Under the pieces are notes generated by a model that was not told the origin of the DNA, did not search any database, and worked only from the letters and a program-made list of their open reading frames with translations. DNA of 14,070 nucleotides from contig RGCY01000015.1 in NCBI GenBank assembly GCA_009918865.1, positions 1-14,070 on the forward strand, written 5' to 3'. Made by a program: the position numbers and the translations under genes. Positions 1-7,111 of this stretch are shown here, piece after piece. Position 1 is the first letter of the stretch. Every line of letters begins with the position of its first letter. The DNA is from Actinomycetota bacterium (GTDB lineage: Bacteria; Actinomycetota; Actinomycetes; S36-B12; UBA5976).

Positions 1-318
1 CGCTTGCACCGCTGCCAGCAGCACTTCGACTGCCAGCAAAATATTGAGTGTCGGGCGCCAGGATTGACGCAGCTTGTCGCCGCGTGGGTCGACGAGGGGC
101 AGCACGAGGATCGTGCCCGCGGTGAAGATCGTCAGCAGCGGCACCAGGAACAACCCCCAACGCGCGTCGGCCCAGCCGTTGGCTTGACCCGCTGCGTCGA
201 AATGGATCGGCACGCGCGCGCCGTCCGGCAGTTGCGTCAATGCCCAAAGACCCGCGAGCGCCATCGCGATGGGCAGGGCGAGGGCGAGACTCAAGCGTAG
301 GGGGTGTTGCTTAAACAT
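1..318 (-). CDS. DUF1648 / SdpI-like membrane protein, N-terminal part (runs off left edge)
   Basis: Only the first 106 codons lie in the window. The ATG at 318 follows a good Shine-Dalgarno (AAAGGA, about 6 nt upstream on the minus strand). The product begins MFKQHPLRLSLALALP with a hydrophobic segment at about residues 9-27. It then carries the DUF1648 signature RVPIHFDAAGQANGW at about 35-49, followed by a second hydrophobic stretch (about 54-75) and the start of a third. In the family this layout belongs to SdpI-like integral membrane proteins, some of which confer immunity or act as signalling partners of an adjacent ArsR-type autorepressor. The upstream gene remnant is indeed an SdpR-like ArsR fragment whose stop codon overlaps this start, so this was an sdpR-sdpI-like pair. 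Substrate and exact role are unknown. Confidence 0.75.
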   Translation of the reverse strand, partial: MFKQHPLRLSLALALPIAMALAGLWALTQLPDGARVPIHFDAAGQANGWADARWGLFLVPLLTIFTAGTILVLPLVDPRGDKLRQSWRPTLNILLAVEVLLAAVQA

Positions 319-469
319 GTTTTTTCCTTTGAACGGCTTTGCCGCTGCGCGCGAGACCGAGCCCGAGCGTGTTGCTGAAGCCGAGCAGCGCCTGCTCCAA
401 AACCGAAATGTTGAGTCGATAGGTGATGGTCGTGCCCGTTTTCTCGGACGTCACGAGGTCGGCCAACTT
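311..469 (-). pseudogene. C-terminal remnant of an ArsR/SdpR-family transcriptional repressor
   Basis: On the minus strand an open frame of 52 residues contains LVTSEKTGTTITYRLN followed by ISVLEQALLGF. This matches the wing and C-terminal helix of SdpR-like ArsR repressors. The frame is closed just upstream by a TGA at 470-472, and the winged-helix recognition part is absent. Only about 20 nt separate that stop from the end of the HigA-like gene, so the 5' half of the gene has been lost. Its TAA (311-313) overlaps the first codons of the DUF1648 gene by 8 nt, the coupling expected for an autorepressor/membrane-protein pair. It is probably a dead gene made by deletion or by a join with foreign DNA. 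Confidence 0.65.
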
Positions 470-492
470 TCAATCCGCGGGTTGGAAGTCGG

Positions 493-795
493 TCACCCTT
501 CCGCGCGCTCGCGGTGAACGATGGGCTTTACCTTGCCGCGGAATTTCTTCTTGGCCTGCCAGAGGTCGTAGTTGACCTGCATGCCGTACCAGAACTCGGG
601 CGACGTACTGAGCGCTTTCGATAGCCGCAACGCCATCTCGGGACTGATGCCCGTAGTGCCGTTCAGAAGACGCGAGAGCGCGACACGGCCGACGCCCAGT
701 CGTTTTGCGGCATCGGTCACGCTGATTTCGTCTCTCGACAGTGATGTGACCATCGAAGCCAGCAACACCGGCCGTGCTTCCTTCCCCATCACCAT
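493..795 (-). CDS. higA: HigA-type antitoxin-like XRE regulator
   Basis: A protein of about 100 residues with a helix-turn-helix region SVTDAAKRLGVGRVALSRLL, then NGTTGISPEMALRLSKAL and STSPEFWYGMQVNYDLWQAK. This is the classic HigA/VapI antitoxin pattern, which binds its own operator and neutralises a RelE-like HigB mRNase. I chose ATG 795 because a GGAG lies 5 nt upstream; a GTG at 813 is the alternative. The N-terminus lacks the usual HPGEhL motif and reads ARPVLLASMVTSL instead, so the first part may be altered. No HigB toxin is seen upstream (796-944 has no matching frame), and the downstream gene is a broken arsR. It is therefore an orphan antitoxin or solitary regulator. The C-terminus (KKKFRGKVKPIVHRERAEG) is unusually basic. 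Confidence 0.75.
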   Translation of the reverse strand: MVMGKEARPVLLASMVTSLSRDEISVTDAAKRLGVGRVALSRLLNGTTGISPEMALRLSKALSTSPEFWYGMQVNYDLWQAKKKFRGKVKPIVHRERAEG

Positions 796-944
796 CCCAA
801 CTCCGGATGACACGTTGGACTACATCATCTTGGTGAACGGCGAGGAATTCTTCTCTGGGTCTCTAGCGCCGCAGTAATGGCGCATAAGGCGGCTTGGTCG
901 TGGTTCGCGCGGACCCTAGCCCCACCCCAAGTGATGAGGAACAG

Positions 945-1643
945 ATGACGCAGAGGGCAGTCCTGCATGTCTGGGGTGTGAACACTTCAATGGTGCCACC
1001 CGCTTTAGGGCTCACCGGGGCATGGCAACTTGCACGGCTCGGGCCAACCGCACCATCGTTCGGGAAGGCCCTGGGCACGGGGTCGGGTCGCACATTCACT
1101 ATGCGCGATGCCGACCCACACCATTGGGGTTTGCTAACAGTGTGGTCGGATGCTGCCGCCGCTGCCGAGTTTGAAAAACATTGGCTGGTTCGGTCGTGGC
1201 GGCGCTGTGCCTATGAACAACTGCGCCTTGAGATGCGACCAATTTCCACTCGTGGCCAGTGGTCGAAGGTCTCACCTTTTCAGCCTGGAAGCGCTAGTCG
1301 ACATGACACTCATCGGGTTGCGGCCATCACCCGAGCGCGCATTCGTCCTCGTTATTGGCGCACATTCGCACGAAGTGTGCCGCAGGTGTCTACCGACGCA
1401 CACGCCATGAACGGTCCAATGTTTTCGCTGGGCATCGGTGAAGCGCCGATTGGATTGCAGGGCACTTTCAGTATCTGGCAAAGCCATGCTGACATTGATG
1501 CTTTTGCCTACCAGCGCACTGCGCACCGCGAAGTCATTGCACGCACTCAGGAAACAGGTTGGTACGCCGAGGAACTATTTGCGAGGTTTGCGGTCCTGGC
1601 ATGTGAAGGGACTTACAACGGCGCAGCGGTGGAGTTGTCGTGA
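945..1643 (+). CDS. crtA: CrtA-like carotenoid C-2 monooxygenase (spheroidene monooxygenase family)
   Basis: The 232-residue product matches the CrtA family. Its C-terminal half carries the diagnostic block MNGPMFSLGIGEAPIGLQGT (about 155-174), then AFAYQRTAHREVIARTQETG (187-206) and WYAEELFARFAVL (207-219). In purple bacteria CrtA oxidises C-2 of acyclic 1-methoxy/hydroxy carotenoids to a keto group by successive hydroxylation. ATG 945 is chosen because GAGGAA (936-941) lies 3 nt upstream; an in-frame TTG at 894 has no support. The stop overlaps the GTG start of cruF by 4 nt (GTGA), so it is the first gene of the crtA-cruF-cruG-crtD operon. With CruF and CruG next to it, a role in oxygenating the C-2' position of the hydrated psi-end is likely. 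That role is inference; family membership is firm. Confidence 0.85.
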   Translation: MTQRAVLHVWGVNTSMVPPALGLTGAWQLARLGPTAPSFGKALGTGSGRTFTMRDADPHHWGLLTVWSDAAAAAEFEKHWLVRSWRRCAYEQLRLEMRPISTRGQWSKVSPFQPGSASRHDTHRVAAITRARIRPRYWRTFARSVPQVSTDAHAMNGPMFSLGIGEAPIGLQGTFSIWQSHADIDAFAYQRTAHREVIARTQETGWYAEELFARFAVLACEGTYNGAAVELS

Positions 1644-2578
1644 CCGAATCAATACCGACACAACCCGGTGAAGCGAATCGCTCGCACCTAGCTGCAATGC
1701 GAAAGATTCAAACTGCGCTACCTGTTGTGTTGCTCATCGCCACAATTCTCGCGCAGTTGCAGTGGCCACTGATGTGGGATCGTTTCGGCATATCCCATGC
1801 GGTGGTCGCGCTTGCAGCAGCATCGATGCTCACACATGCGCTACTTATCAACGCACTGCGAGCGTTCGCGGCATGTGGTGCGGTCATGGCCACTGCCTGG
1901 CTCATCGAAACTTTCGGGGTTGCCACTTCATTTCCCTTTGGAAGTTACCGGTATGCAGTGTCGATTACCTACCACGAGTGTCCACGCACAGAACTGTGCA
2001 GCGACTCAGCCCGCGCAACTCATCAGCTCTTTGCCATCGCTGGCGTGCCGCTAATCGTGCTGCTCGCCTGGTTCATGATGGGTTACGCCGCACACATGGC
2101 CGCGCGTCGCATGAGCACTCACCGGTGGGCGCAGTGGGCGTGGGCAAGCCTGATGCTGGCTGCGTGGGATCTCTACCTTGACCCCCAATTCATTCTGGAC
2201 CCACACCTAAGCCACGGCTGGTGGCAATGGCTTGACCCCACACCACATTTGCCGGGAGTTCCTGGGATTCCTTTGACGAACTACTTTGGATGGTTACTCG
2301 CAGCCGGCATCATCCAAGCGGTGTTCATGGCAGCACTAGGTCCAACCCGAGCACCGCGTGGGCGCTGGGATGTGCCAACCGTCTTCATCGTGTGGACCTG
2401 GATTGGCGGCGCCATCGCCGTGGGCTGGTTCCTGCGTCAGATGCCGGCTGCCGTCTGGGGAGCAAGTGCACTTGCCCCAGCCATGGTTGTGTTACTGCGC
2501 TCATGTTTCAGACGGTCTACGGACTCACGAGAAGTTCTAGCTCAGGCATTGCTCTCACAGACACGTGAATCACCATGA
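1640..2578 (+). CDS. cruF: CruF-type carotenoid 1',2'-hydratase (integral membrane)
   Basis: 312 residues from a GTG start with GGAG 5 nt upstream. The protein is a chain of hydrophobic helices with the CruF/DUF422 signatures: TFGVATSFPFGSYRY (91-105), AGVPLIVLLAWFMMGYA (134-150), AAWDLYLDPQFI (174-185), and GIPLTNYFGWLL (209-220). CruF adds water across the C-1',2' double bond of a psi-end, giving a tertiary 1'-hydroxyl, in myxol and deinoxanthin synthesis. It overlaps crtA (GTGA) and cruG (ATGA) by 4 nt, so the three are translationally coupled. It is odd in one respect: about 15-25 hydrophilic residues with two cysteines (around 106-131) sit between FGSYRY and AGVP, where I expect only about ten residues. 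The reading frame stays open through it. Confidence 0.88.
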   Translation: MTESIPTQPGEANRSHLAAMRKIQTALPVVLLIATILAQLQWPLMWDRFGISHAVVALAAASMLTHALLINALRAFAACGAVMATAWLIETFGVATSFPFGSYRYAVSITYHECPRTELCSDSARATHQLFAIAGVPLIVLLAWFMMGYAAHMAARRMSTHRWAQWAWASLMLAAWDLYLDPQFILDPHLSHGWWQWLDPTPHLPGVPGIPLTNYFGWLLAAGIIQAVFMAALGPTRAPRGRWDVPTVFIVWTWIGGAIAVGWFLRQMPAAVWGASALAPAMVVLLRSCFRRSTDSREVLAQALLSQTRESP

Positions 2579-3702
2579 CACCGCTTGCCAGCAGTGTGGC
2601 CGGAGCGTGCATCGTCATTTTTCTCCACACCGTGCTTAATCTGCGTGTGTTACGCAGACCAGCGCGAAATGTTGCAATTCACGAGTCCATTGCTGTGCTC
2701 ATTCCAGCGCGTAACGAGGCGGAGACGATTGCCACAGCAGTTTCTAGCGCATGTGCACAACACAACTGTGACGACCTCACCGTCACCGTGCTGGACGACG
2801 GCTCAACAGACGGCACAGCAAACATTGCTATGACTGCGGCGCCCTCAGGGTCACGGATGCAGGTTGTTTCGTCACAACACGAACCCCCAACTGGCTGGCT
2901 CGGCAAGCCCTGGGCATGTCAGCAACTCAGCCAACTCGCCCACACACAGTCCGCGGACATCTTCGTCTTCATGGACGCGGATGTGATCTTGGAGCCCACT
3001 GCAGTCGCGTCAGCGGTAGGACTCATGCGCGATGCGAACCTTGATGTCGTGTGTCCCTACCCTCGTCAACTCACAACCACAGCGCTACAAAAAGTTGTCC
3101 AACCGTTGTTGCAGTGGTCGTGGGCTGCCACGCTCCCACTGCGCCTCGCAGAGCATTCACGCCAGGCGTCACTGACTGCGGGCAACGGGCAATTCTTGGT
3201 TGTTGATGCACATGCTTATCGCCGAGCAGGCGGTCACTCCACCGTGGCTAGCGAAGTCTTGGAAGACATTGCCCTCGTGCGAGTCATCAAGCGCACTGGC
3301 GGTCGCGGTGGCGTGGTCGACGGGACGAATCTTGCAACATGCACGATGTATCGCGACAACGCTGCACTCATCGCTGGCTACACCAAATCTCTATGGGCCG
3401 CATTTGGTTCACGAACGTCCGCCGCACTCATCGCCGCATTGTTTACCCTTCTGTTCATCGTTCCCTTGCCCGCAGCAGTCATCGCTTGGAGCGCTGGTTG
3501 CGTCGCCGGCGCAGGCATCTGGGCAACCGCCTACGCCGCCGCCGTGGCTAGCCGGTTTGTTGTTGCCATGCGCACCGGTGGGCCACGCCTAGCCTCACTT
3601 GCTCACCCAGTGTCAATCGCCGTGTTCATCTGGCTACTCGCTTGTTCGTGGCGCGCGAAAACCACCGGCACCTTGATGTGGAAAGGTCGCCCCCTGCCAT
3701 GA
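2575..3702 (+). CDS. cruG: CruG-type carotenoid glycosyltransferase (GT2 family)
   Basis: 375 residues. An N-terminal membrane segment (about 8-25) precedes a GT-A fold: IPARNEAETI (43-52), nucleotide-binding LDDGSTDGT (73-81), metal-binding FMDADV (132-137), acceptor-site TAGNGQF (201-207), catalytic-type ED in SEVLEDIALV (226-235), and a YRDN-GYTKSLW stretch. Hydrophobic C-terminal segments follow. In Synechococcus CruG transfers a sugar to the 2'-hydroxyl of myxol-type carotenoids at the membrane. The gene starts inside the last codons of cruF and its TGA overlaps the ATG of the crtD-like gene, fixing the start and the operon. Sugar donor and acceptor cannot be read from the sequence. A related lipid or hopanoid glycosyltransferase is less likely given the neighbours. 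Confidence 0.86.
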   Translation: MTPLASSVAGACIVIFLHTVLNLRVLRRPARNVAIHESIAVLIPARNEAETIATAVSSACAQHNCDDLTVTVLDDGSTDGTANIAMTAAPSGSRMQVVSSQHEPPTGWLGKPWACQQLSQLAHTQSADIFVFMDADVILEPTAVASAVGLMRDANLDVVCPYPRQLTTTALQKVVQPLLQWSWAATLPLRLAEHSRQASLTAGNGQFLVVDAHAYRRAGGHSTVASEVLEDIALVRVIKRTGGRGGVVDGTNLATCTMYRDNAALIAGYTKSLWAAFGSRTSAALIAALFTLLFIVPLPAAVIAWSAGCVAGAGIWATAYAAAVASRFVVAMRTGGPRLASLAHPVSIAVFIWLLACSWRAKTTGTLMWKGRPLP

Positions 3703-5210
3703 GCACCATCATTGTCATCGGCGCCGGAATGGGCGGAATGACCGCGGCTGCACGTCTTGCGGTGAAAGGTCACAAGGTCACGGTGCTCGAGCGGGCGGCC
3801 TTCGCAGGCGGCAAAGTTGGGCGACACGAGCGCGACGGCTTCATTTTCGACACCGGACCGAGTCTGCTCACGCTGCCGCAGGTCTACCGGGATTTCTTCA
3901 ACAAGACTGGCAAGCCGATTGAGAATGTGCTCAACATTGTTGAACTTGAACCAGCCTTTGCCTACCAATGGGCAGATGGCAGTCGCGCAGTGCTTCCTGG
4001 TGCAGACACAGCGAGATGCGCAGATGCTCTTGGTGATGCGTTGGGCGGCGCTGCTGCCAGCGAATGGCGCACACTCATGGCGCGAGCCGCGGATATGTGG
4101 GGCCTCACACGGCGCGATTTCATGGAAGCCCCCCTGCAGGGGTTAAAACCGTTGTTGCGGCTGGCTATGAACCCGCGCAATATCCGCACGATTGCGCCAA
4201 TGACAAGCCTGCGTGCACTTGGTCAACGCAGTTTCAGTGACTCGAGATTGGTGACCTTGCTGGATCGTTACGCCACCTACACAGGCAGCGACCCACGACA
4301 CGCACCGGCGGCGCTAGCGACGATTCCCTACATTGAACAAACGTTTGGCGCACATCACATTGCGGGCGGTTTGCGTCACCTTGCAGATCAGGTGTATCAC
4401 CGAGCGCGCGAACGCGGTGTTTCATTTGAATTCAACTGTTCAGTTCAGCGCATCACTACCTCACATGGTTCCGTGACTGGCGTTCTCACCACCGATGGCC
4501 GACACATCGCCGCCGACAAGGTCATCGCAAATGCGGATGCCGGCACAGTGGCTAATGAGCTGCTTCGCGGCGAGGAATCAACGATTGCAGCACGCCTGAA
4601 CAAGCGCTCATCCTCCCTCGCAGGGTTCTGCATCTATGCCGCAGTGGATGCGGTGTTGCCCGAGGTGGCACATCACAATGTGTGGTTTTGTGACAACTAC
4701 GACCACGAGTTTGATTCTGTGTTTGCAGTAGGCCGTCAACGTGGCTTGGCTCAACCGGTGCCCGACCCGACAATTTATGCCTGCGTTCCGCAAGATGCCA
4801 GCATGGCGCCAGTCGGTAGCCAAGCGTGGTTCATTCTCATCAACGCCGCGCCACACGGGCATGGCGCACACCAAGTGAATTGGGATGCACCAGGCCTCGC
4901 CCAGGCATACGCGGAGAATGTGCTGACGCGGTTAGCGCAACGTGGAGTGGACATTCGTCCACACCTGAGATGGATGCACATCAGCACTCCGGCGGATTTG
5001 GAACGTTCCACAGCAAGCCCGGGTGGAGCAATCTATGGAACCGCCAGCCACGGACCTCGGTCCGCATTCACACGCCCGGCCAACCAAACATCTGTGCGTG
5101 GCCTCTATCTCGTTGGCGGTTCTGCTCACCCCGGTGGTGGGTTACCCCTCGTTGGAATGAGCGGTGCCATCGTGGCTGAACTCATCGGCCGGGCGAATAA
5201 GTCTGACTAG
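3699..5210 (+). CDS. crtD: CrtD-like carotenoid 3,4-desaturase (CrtI-type FAD amine oxidase family)
   Basis: 503 residues. It begins with the dinucleotide fold IIVIGAGMGGMTAAARLAVK (4-23) and acidic VLER, then GGKVGRHERDGFIFDTGPSL typical of CrtI-type desaturases. It ends with GLYLVGGSAHPGGGLPLVGM, in which SAHPGGGLPLV is the CrtD-like version of the CrtI GTHPGAGIP motif. The family's 1-hydroxycarotenoid 3,4-desaturases act after the hydratase, which fits its place as fourth gene after cruF and cruG. ATG 3699 is fixed by the 4-nt ATGA overlap with cruG; an extension to 3642 would only run inside cruG. Other CrtI-like oxidoreductases (CrtO-type ketolase, extra phytoene desaturase) are possible, but a dedicated CrtI already exists as the CrtI-CrtB fusion. 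Confidence 0.82.
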   Translation: MSTIIVIGAGMGGMTAAARLAVKGHKVTVLERAAFAGGKVGRHERDGFIFDTGPSLLTLPQVYRDFFNKTGKPIENVLNIVELEPAFAYQWADGSRAVLPGADTARCADALGDALGGAAASEWRTLMARAADMWGLTRRDFMEAPLQGLKPLLRLAMNPRNIRTIAPMTSLRALGQRSFSDSRLVTLLDRYATYTGSDPRHAPAALATIPYIEQTFGAHHIAGGLRHLADQVYHRARERGVSFEFNCSVQRITTSHGSVTGVLTTDGRHIAADKVIANADAGTVANELLRGEESTIAARLNKRSSSLAGFCIYAAVDAVLPEVAHHNVWFCDNYDHEFDSVFAVGRQRGLAQPVPDPTIYACVPQDASMAPVGSQAWFILINAAPHGHGAHQVNWDAPGLAQAYAENVLTRLAQRGVDIRPHLRWMHISTPADLERSTASPGGAIYGTASHGPRSAFTRPANQTSVRGLYLVGGSAHPGGGLPLVGMSGAIVAELIGRANKSD

Positions 5211-5216
5211 CCGTGC

Positions 5217-5229
5217 GGCTTGCAAAGCC
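5217..5229. terminator. Short hairpin between convergent crtD and CDP-alcohol transferase genes
   Basis: The 32-nt gap between the two convergent stop codons holds a perfect 5-bp inverted repeat, GGCTT-GCA-AAGCC. It has no U-tract on either side. CTGACTA is repeated on both flanks (5203-5209 and 5229-5235). It could serve as a weak bidirectional terminator, but the stem is short. Confidence 0.25.
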
Positions 5230-5242
5230 TGACTAATGAAGG

Positions 5243-5917
5243 TCACTGTTGAGTAATGAGAACTCGGCGGACCGTAACAATCATTTGAACGAGGCCAACA
5301 ACGCCAAGCACTGCCCACAAGGCCGTCGCCCCTGTGACAACCGCCGCACTGTGCTGCGGCAACACTGCAGCACCAATGAATGCTGCGGCCGTGGCGATGA
5401 TGCGAGTGGGTCGCTCACTCACGGTGACAACGGTGATGTCCGTCAATCCGACACCAGCTGCGCGTGCGCGTGCATATTCCTGACACGCAGTCATGACACC
5501 TGCCAGTAGTGCCACCTGCGCTGGTGCACCACTGCGATGCAAAGCAATCAACATGGCAACTTCCACCAGGCGATCCACCAACGAGTCAGCAACGTGACCC
5601 CAGCGCGATGTCTTGGAGGAGAGCACCGCAACCGCACCATCAACGCCGTCAATGACTCCCGATGCCACCACAATCGCAGCCCCGAATGTCCATGCCAGCG
5701 GCTCACCGGCCTCGGTGATGAACGGCACGCTTACGCCCACAAGCAGGCCGAGGGTGGTGACCAAGTCTGGAGATGCTGAAAGTGCGGCAAAAGGCTTGGC
5801 GATGACATACACCACTCGCAAGTAGCCGTCCACCATTCGACTGCGCCCACGCTGGTAGCCACCGTGGAGCGCGGACCACCCTTCAACGTACGCGTCAAAG
5901 GAGGGAACTGGTCTCAT
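5243..5917 (-). CDS. CDP-alcohol phosphatidyltransferase family membrane protein
   Basis: 224 residues from ATG 5917, which has a strong Shine-Dalgarno (GGAGGT, 4 nt away). The catalytic signature of the family, D-x2-D-G-x2-A-R-x8/9-G-x3-D-x3-D, is present in GVIDGVDGAVAVLSS followed by WGHVADSLVDR, with all four Asp residues. The usual Arg after Ala is replaced by Val. Several hydrophobic helices follow to the C-terminus. Such enzymes displace CMP from a CDP-linked alcohol or lipid to make phospholipid head groups such as phosphatidylglycerophosphate or phosphatidylinositol phosphate. The gene is convergent with crtD and divergent from crtE, so it breaks the carotenoid locus; its link to carotenoids is unknown. 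The frame stays open upstream to 6586, but that part is antisense to crtE and is not included. Confidence 0.8.
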   Translation of the reverse strand: MRPVPSFDAYVEGWSALHGGYQRGRSRMVDGYLRVVYVIAKPFAALSASPDLVTTLGLLVGVSVPFITEAGEPLAWTFGAAIVVASGVIDGVDGAVAVLSSKTSRWGHVADSLVDRLVEVAMLIALHRSGAPAQVALLAGVMTACQEYARARAAGVGLTDITVVTVSERPTRIIATAAAFIGAAVLPQHSAAVVTGATALWAVLGVVGLVQMIVTVRRVLITQQ

Positions 5918-6028
5918 GTGCACCTCCAAGCCGCGTTGGTAGCAAAGAACCGAAATTCTGCTGACACGTGTCGCGAACCTGCCTGCTCCACGGGTACGCC
6001 GTGCGGCGCGCGGTCTACGGTACGCGAT
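5918..6028. promoter_or_regulatory. Divergent intergenic region with palindrome and candidate crtE promoter
   Basis: This 111-nt gap separates the CDP-alcohol transferase (minus) from crtE (plus). It contains a perfect 10-bp palindrome GACACGTGTC (5963-5972), a candidate operator. A direct repeat GGTACGC occurs at 5993-5999 and 6019-6025. A TACGGT (6016-6021) fits the actinobacterial -10 pattern TANNNT and lies 7 nt before the GTG at 6029, the spacing of a leaderless transcript. No convincing -35 box is seen. Confidence 0.4.
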
Positions 6029-7102
6029 GTGACTGCTCAGCCCGAGATGACCGCGGTGTGTCTGACGACCATCCGCGACCACGTCAACTCCTGCCTGCGC
6101 AGTTTTCTGGAGTCGCGCAGCGCGGCCATCAGCGTCATCAGCCCTGATGTGCAACCGTTGACTGAGCACGTCCGCGCCCTCACGGAAGGGGGCAAGCGGC
6201 TCCGGGCTGCCTTCGCATATGTGGGCTACCTCGGCGCTGGTGGGAGGGCAGGTGAGTCCATCGCTCACGCGGCCGCCGCTCTCGAACTCTTGCAAGCATG
6301 TGCGTTGATACACGACGACATCATGGATGCCAGCGACTTGCGCCGTGGGGCACCAAGTGCACACCGTCGCTTTGAGGCTGTGCACCAAGCCGCAGGATGG
6401 TCCGGCGATGCGGCAGCTTTTGGAGTGGGGGCTGCGATTCTTGCTGGCGATCTCTGTCTTTCGTGGGCAGATGAAATGCTCATGACATCGGGCTTTGATG
6501 ATGCCCATCTGACCGGAGCAAAACACATCTATGACGTGATGCGTGCCGAGTTGATGGCCGGGCAGTATCTCGATCTTGTGGAACAAGCGCGTGCTGATGG
6601 CAACATCGAACGTGCGCGCATCGTGCTGCGATTCAAGTCAGCCAAGTACACAATTGAACGGCCATTGCATCTAGGGGGTGCACTTGCAGGCGCCTCATCA
6701 GAGCTCATGGCTTCATATTCACACTACGGACTTGCGTTAGGTGAAGCATTCCAGTTGCGTGATGACGTGCTTGGCGTGTTTGGGACGCCGGAACAGACTG
6801 GAAAGCCATCCGGCGACGACCTTCGCACTGGTAAGCAAACATTGTTGGTCGCCCACACCGTCAAAAACGCCAGCCCGGCTGATGCTCAGCAGTTCCTGAG
6901 ACTTCTTGGAGATGGCGCGATTTCAGATGGTGCGCTGTCGTGGATGCAGGAACTCATCATCGATTCTGGCGCTTTAGATGAAGTGGAAACTGCGATTGCC
7001 AACCAGATGGAATCAGCACTTTCTGCTCTAGATGTGATTTCTGAACCTGCAGCAACTGCCTTGCGTGAACTTGCAGTCGCGGCAACTCAGCGTCACTCCT
7101 AG
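6029..7102 (+). CDS. crtE: Geranylgeranyl diphosphate synthase (trans-isoprenyl diphosphate synthase)
   Basis: 357 residues from GTG 6029. The order of motifs is that of polyprenyl synthases: GGKRLR (54-59), first Asp-rich motif IHDDIMDASDLRRG (94-107), KSAKYT (203-208) and second Asp-rich region FQLRDDVLGVFG (241-252), followed by GKPSGDDLRTGK (258-269). It condenses IPP with allylic diphosphates to make C20 GGPP, the substrate of the CrtB domain encoded next. The GTG start is favoured because TACGGT lies 7 nt upstream (leaderless pattern) and no good SD precedes either it or the in-frame ATG at 6047, which is the alternative. The frame is open back to 5864 but that part has no homology-like character. 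Only 9 nt separate it from the crtI-crtB fusion, so the two genes should be co-transcribed. Chain length (C20 versus C15/C25) cannot be read with certainty. Confidence 0.88.
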   Translation: MTAQPEMTAVCLTTIRDHVNSCLRSFLESRSAAISVISPDVQPLTEHVRALTEGGKRLRAAFAYVGYLGAGGRAGESIAHAAAALELLQACALIHDDIMDASDLRRGAPSAHRRFEAVHQAAGWSGDAAAFGVGAAILAGDLCLSWADEMLMTSGFDDAHLTGAKHIYDVMRAELMAGQYLDLVEQARADGNIERARIVLRFKSAKYTIERPLHLGGALAGASSELMASYSHYGLALGEAFQLRDDVLGVFGTPEQTGKPSGDDLRTGKQTLLVAHTVKNASPADAQQFLRLLGDGAISDGALSWMQELIIDSGALDEVETAIANQMESALSALDVISEPAATALRELAVAATQRHS

Positions 7103-7111
7103 GCTGACCAT

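Noticed and set aside
572..877. Plus-strand open frame of 101 residues opposite the HigA-like gene, ending in a fairly natural-looking stretch
   Set aside because: Most of it is the reverse complement of the HTH gene, and no ribosome binding site or known domain is seen. The last 20 residues alone are not enough to call a gene.
866..883. Inverted repeat GCGCC/GGCGC with 8-nt loop upstream of crtA
   Set aside because: A five-base stem of pure G/C is expected by chance in GC-rich DNA; there is no U-tract and no link to a gene end.
3642..3698. Upstream extension of the crtD-like protein by 19 residues
   Set aside because: It lies entirely within the end of cruG; the ATGA overlap gives the natural start at 3699, directly before the FAD-binding fold.
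5918..6586. Long open frame extending the CDP-alcohol transferase upstream to give 447 residues
   Set aside because: The extension is antisense to crtE, looks like low-complexity shadow sequence, and a strong ribosome binding site precedes the ATG at 5917.
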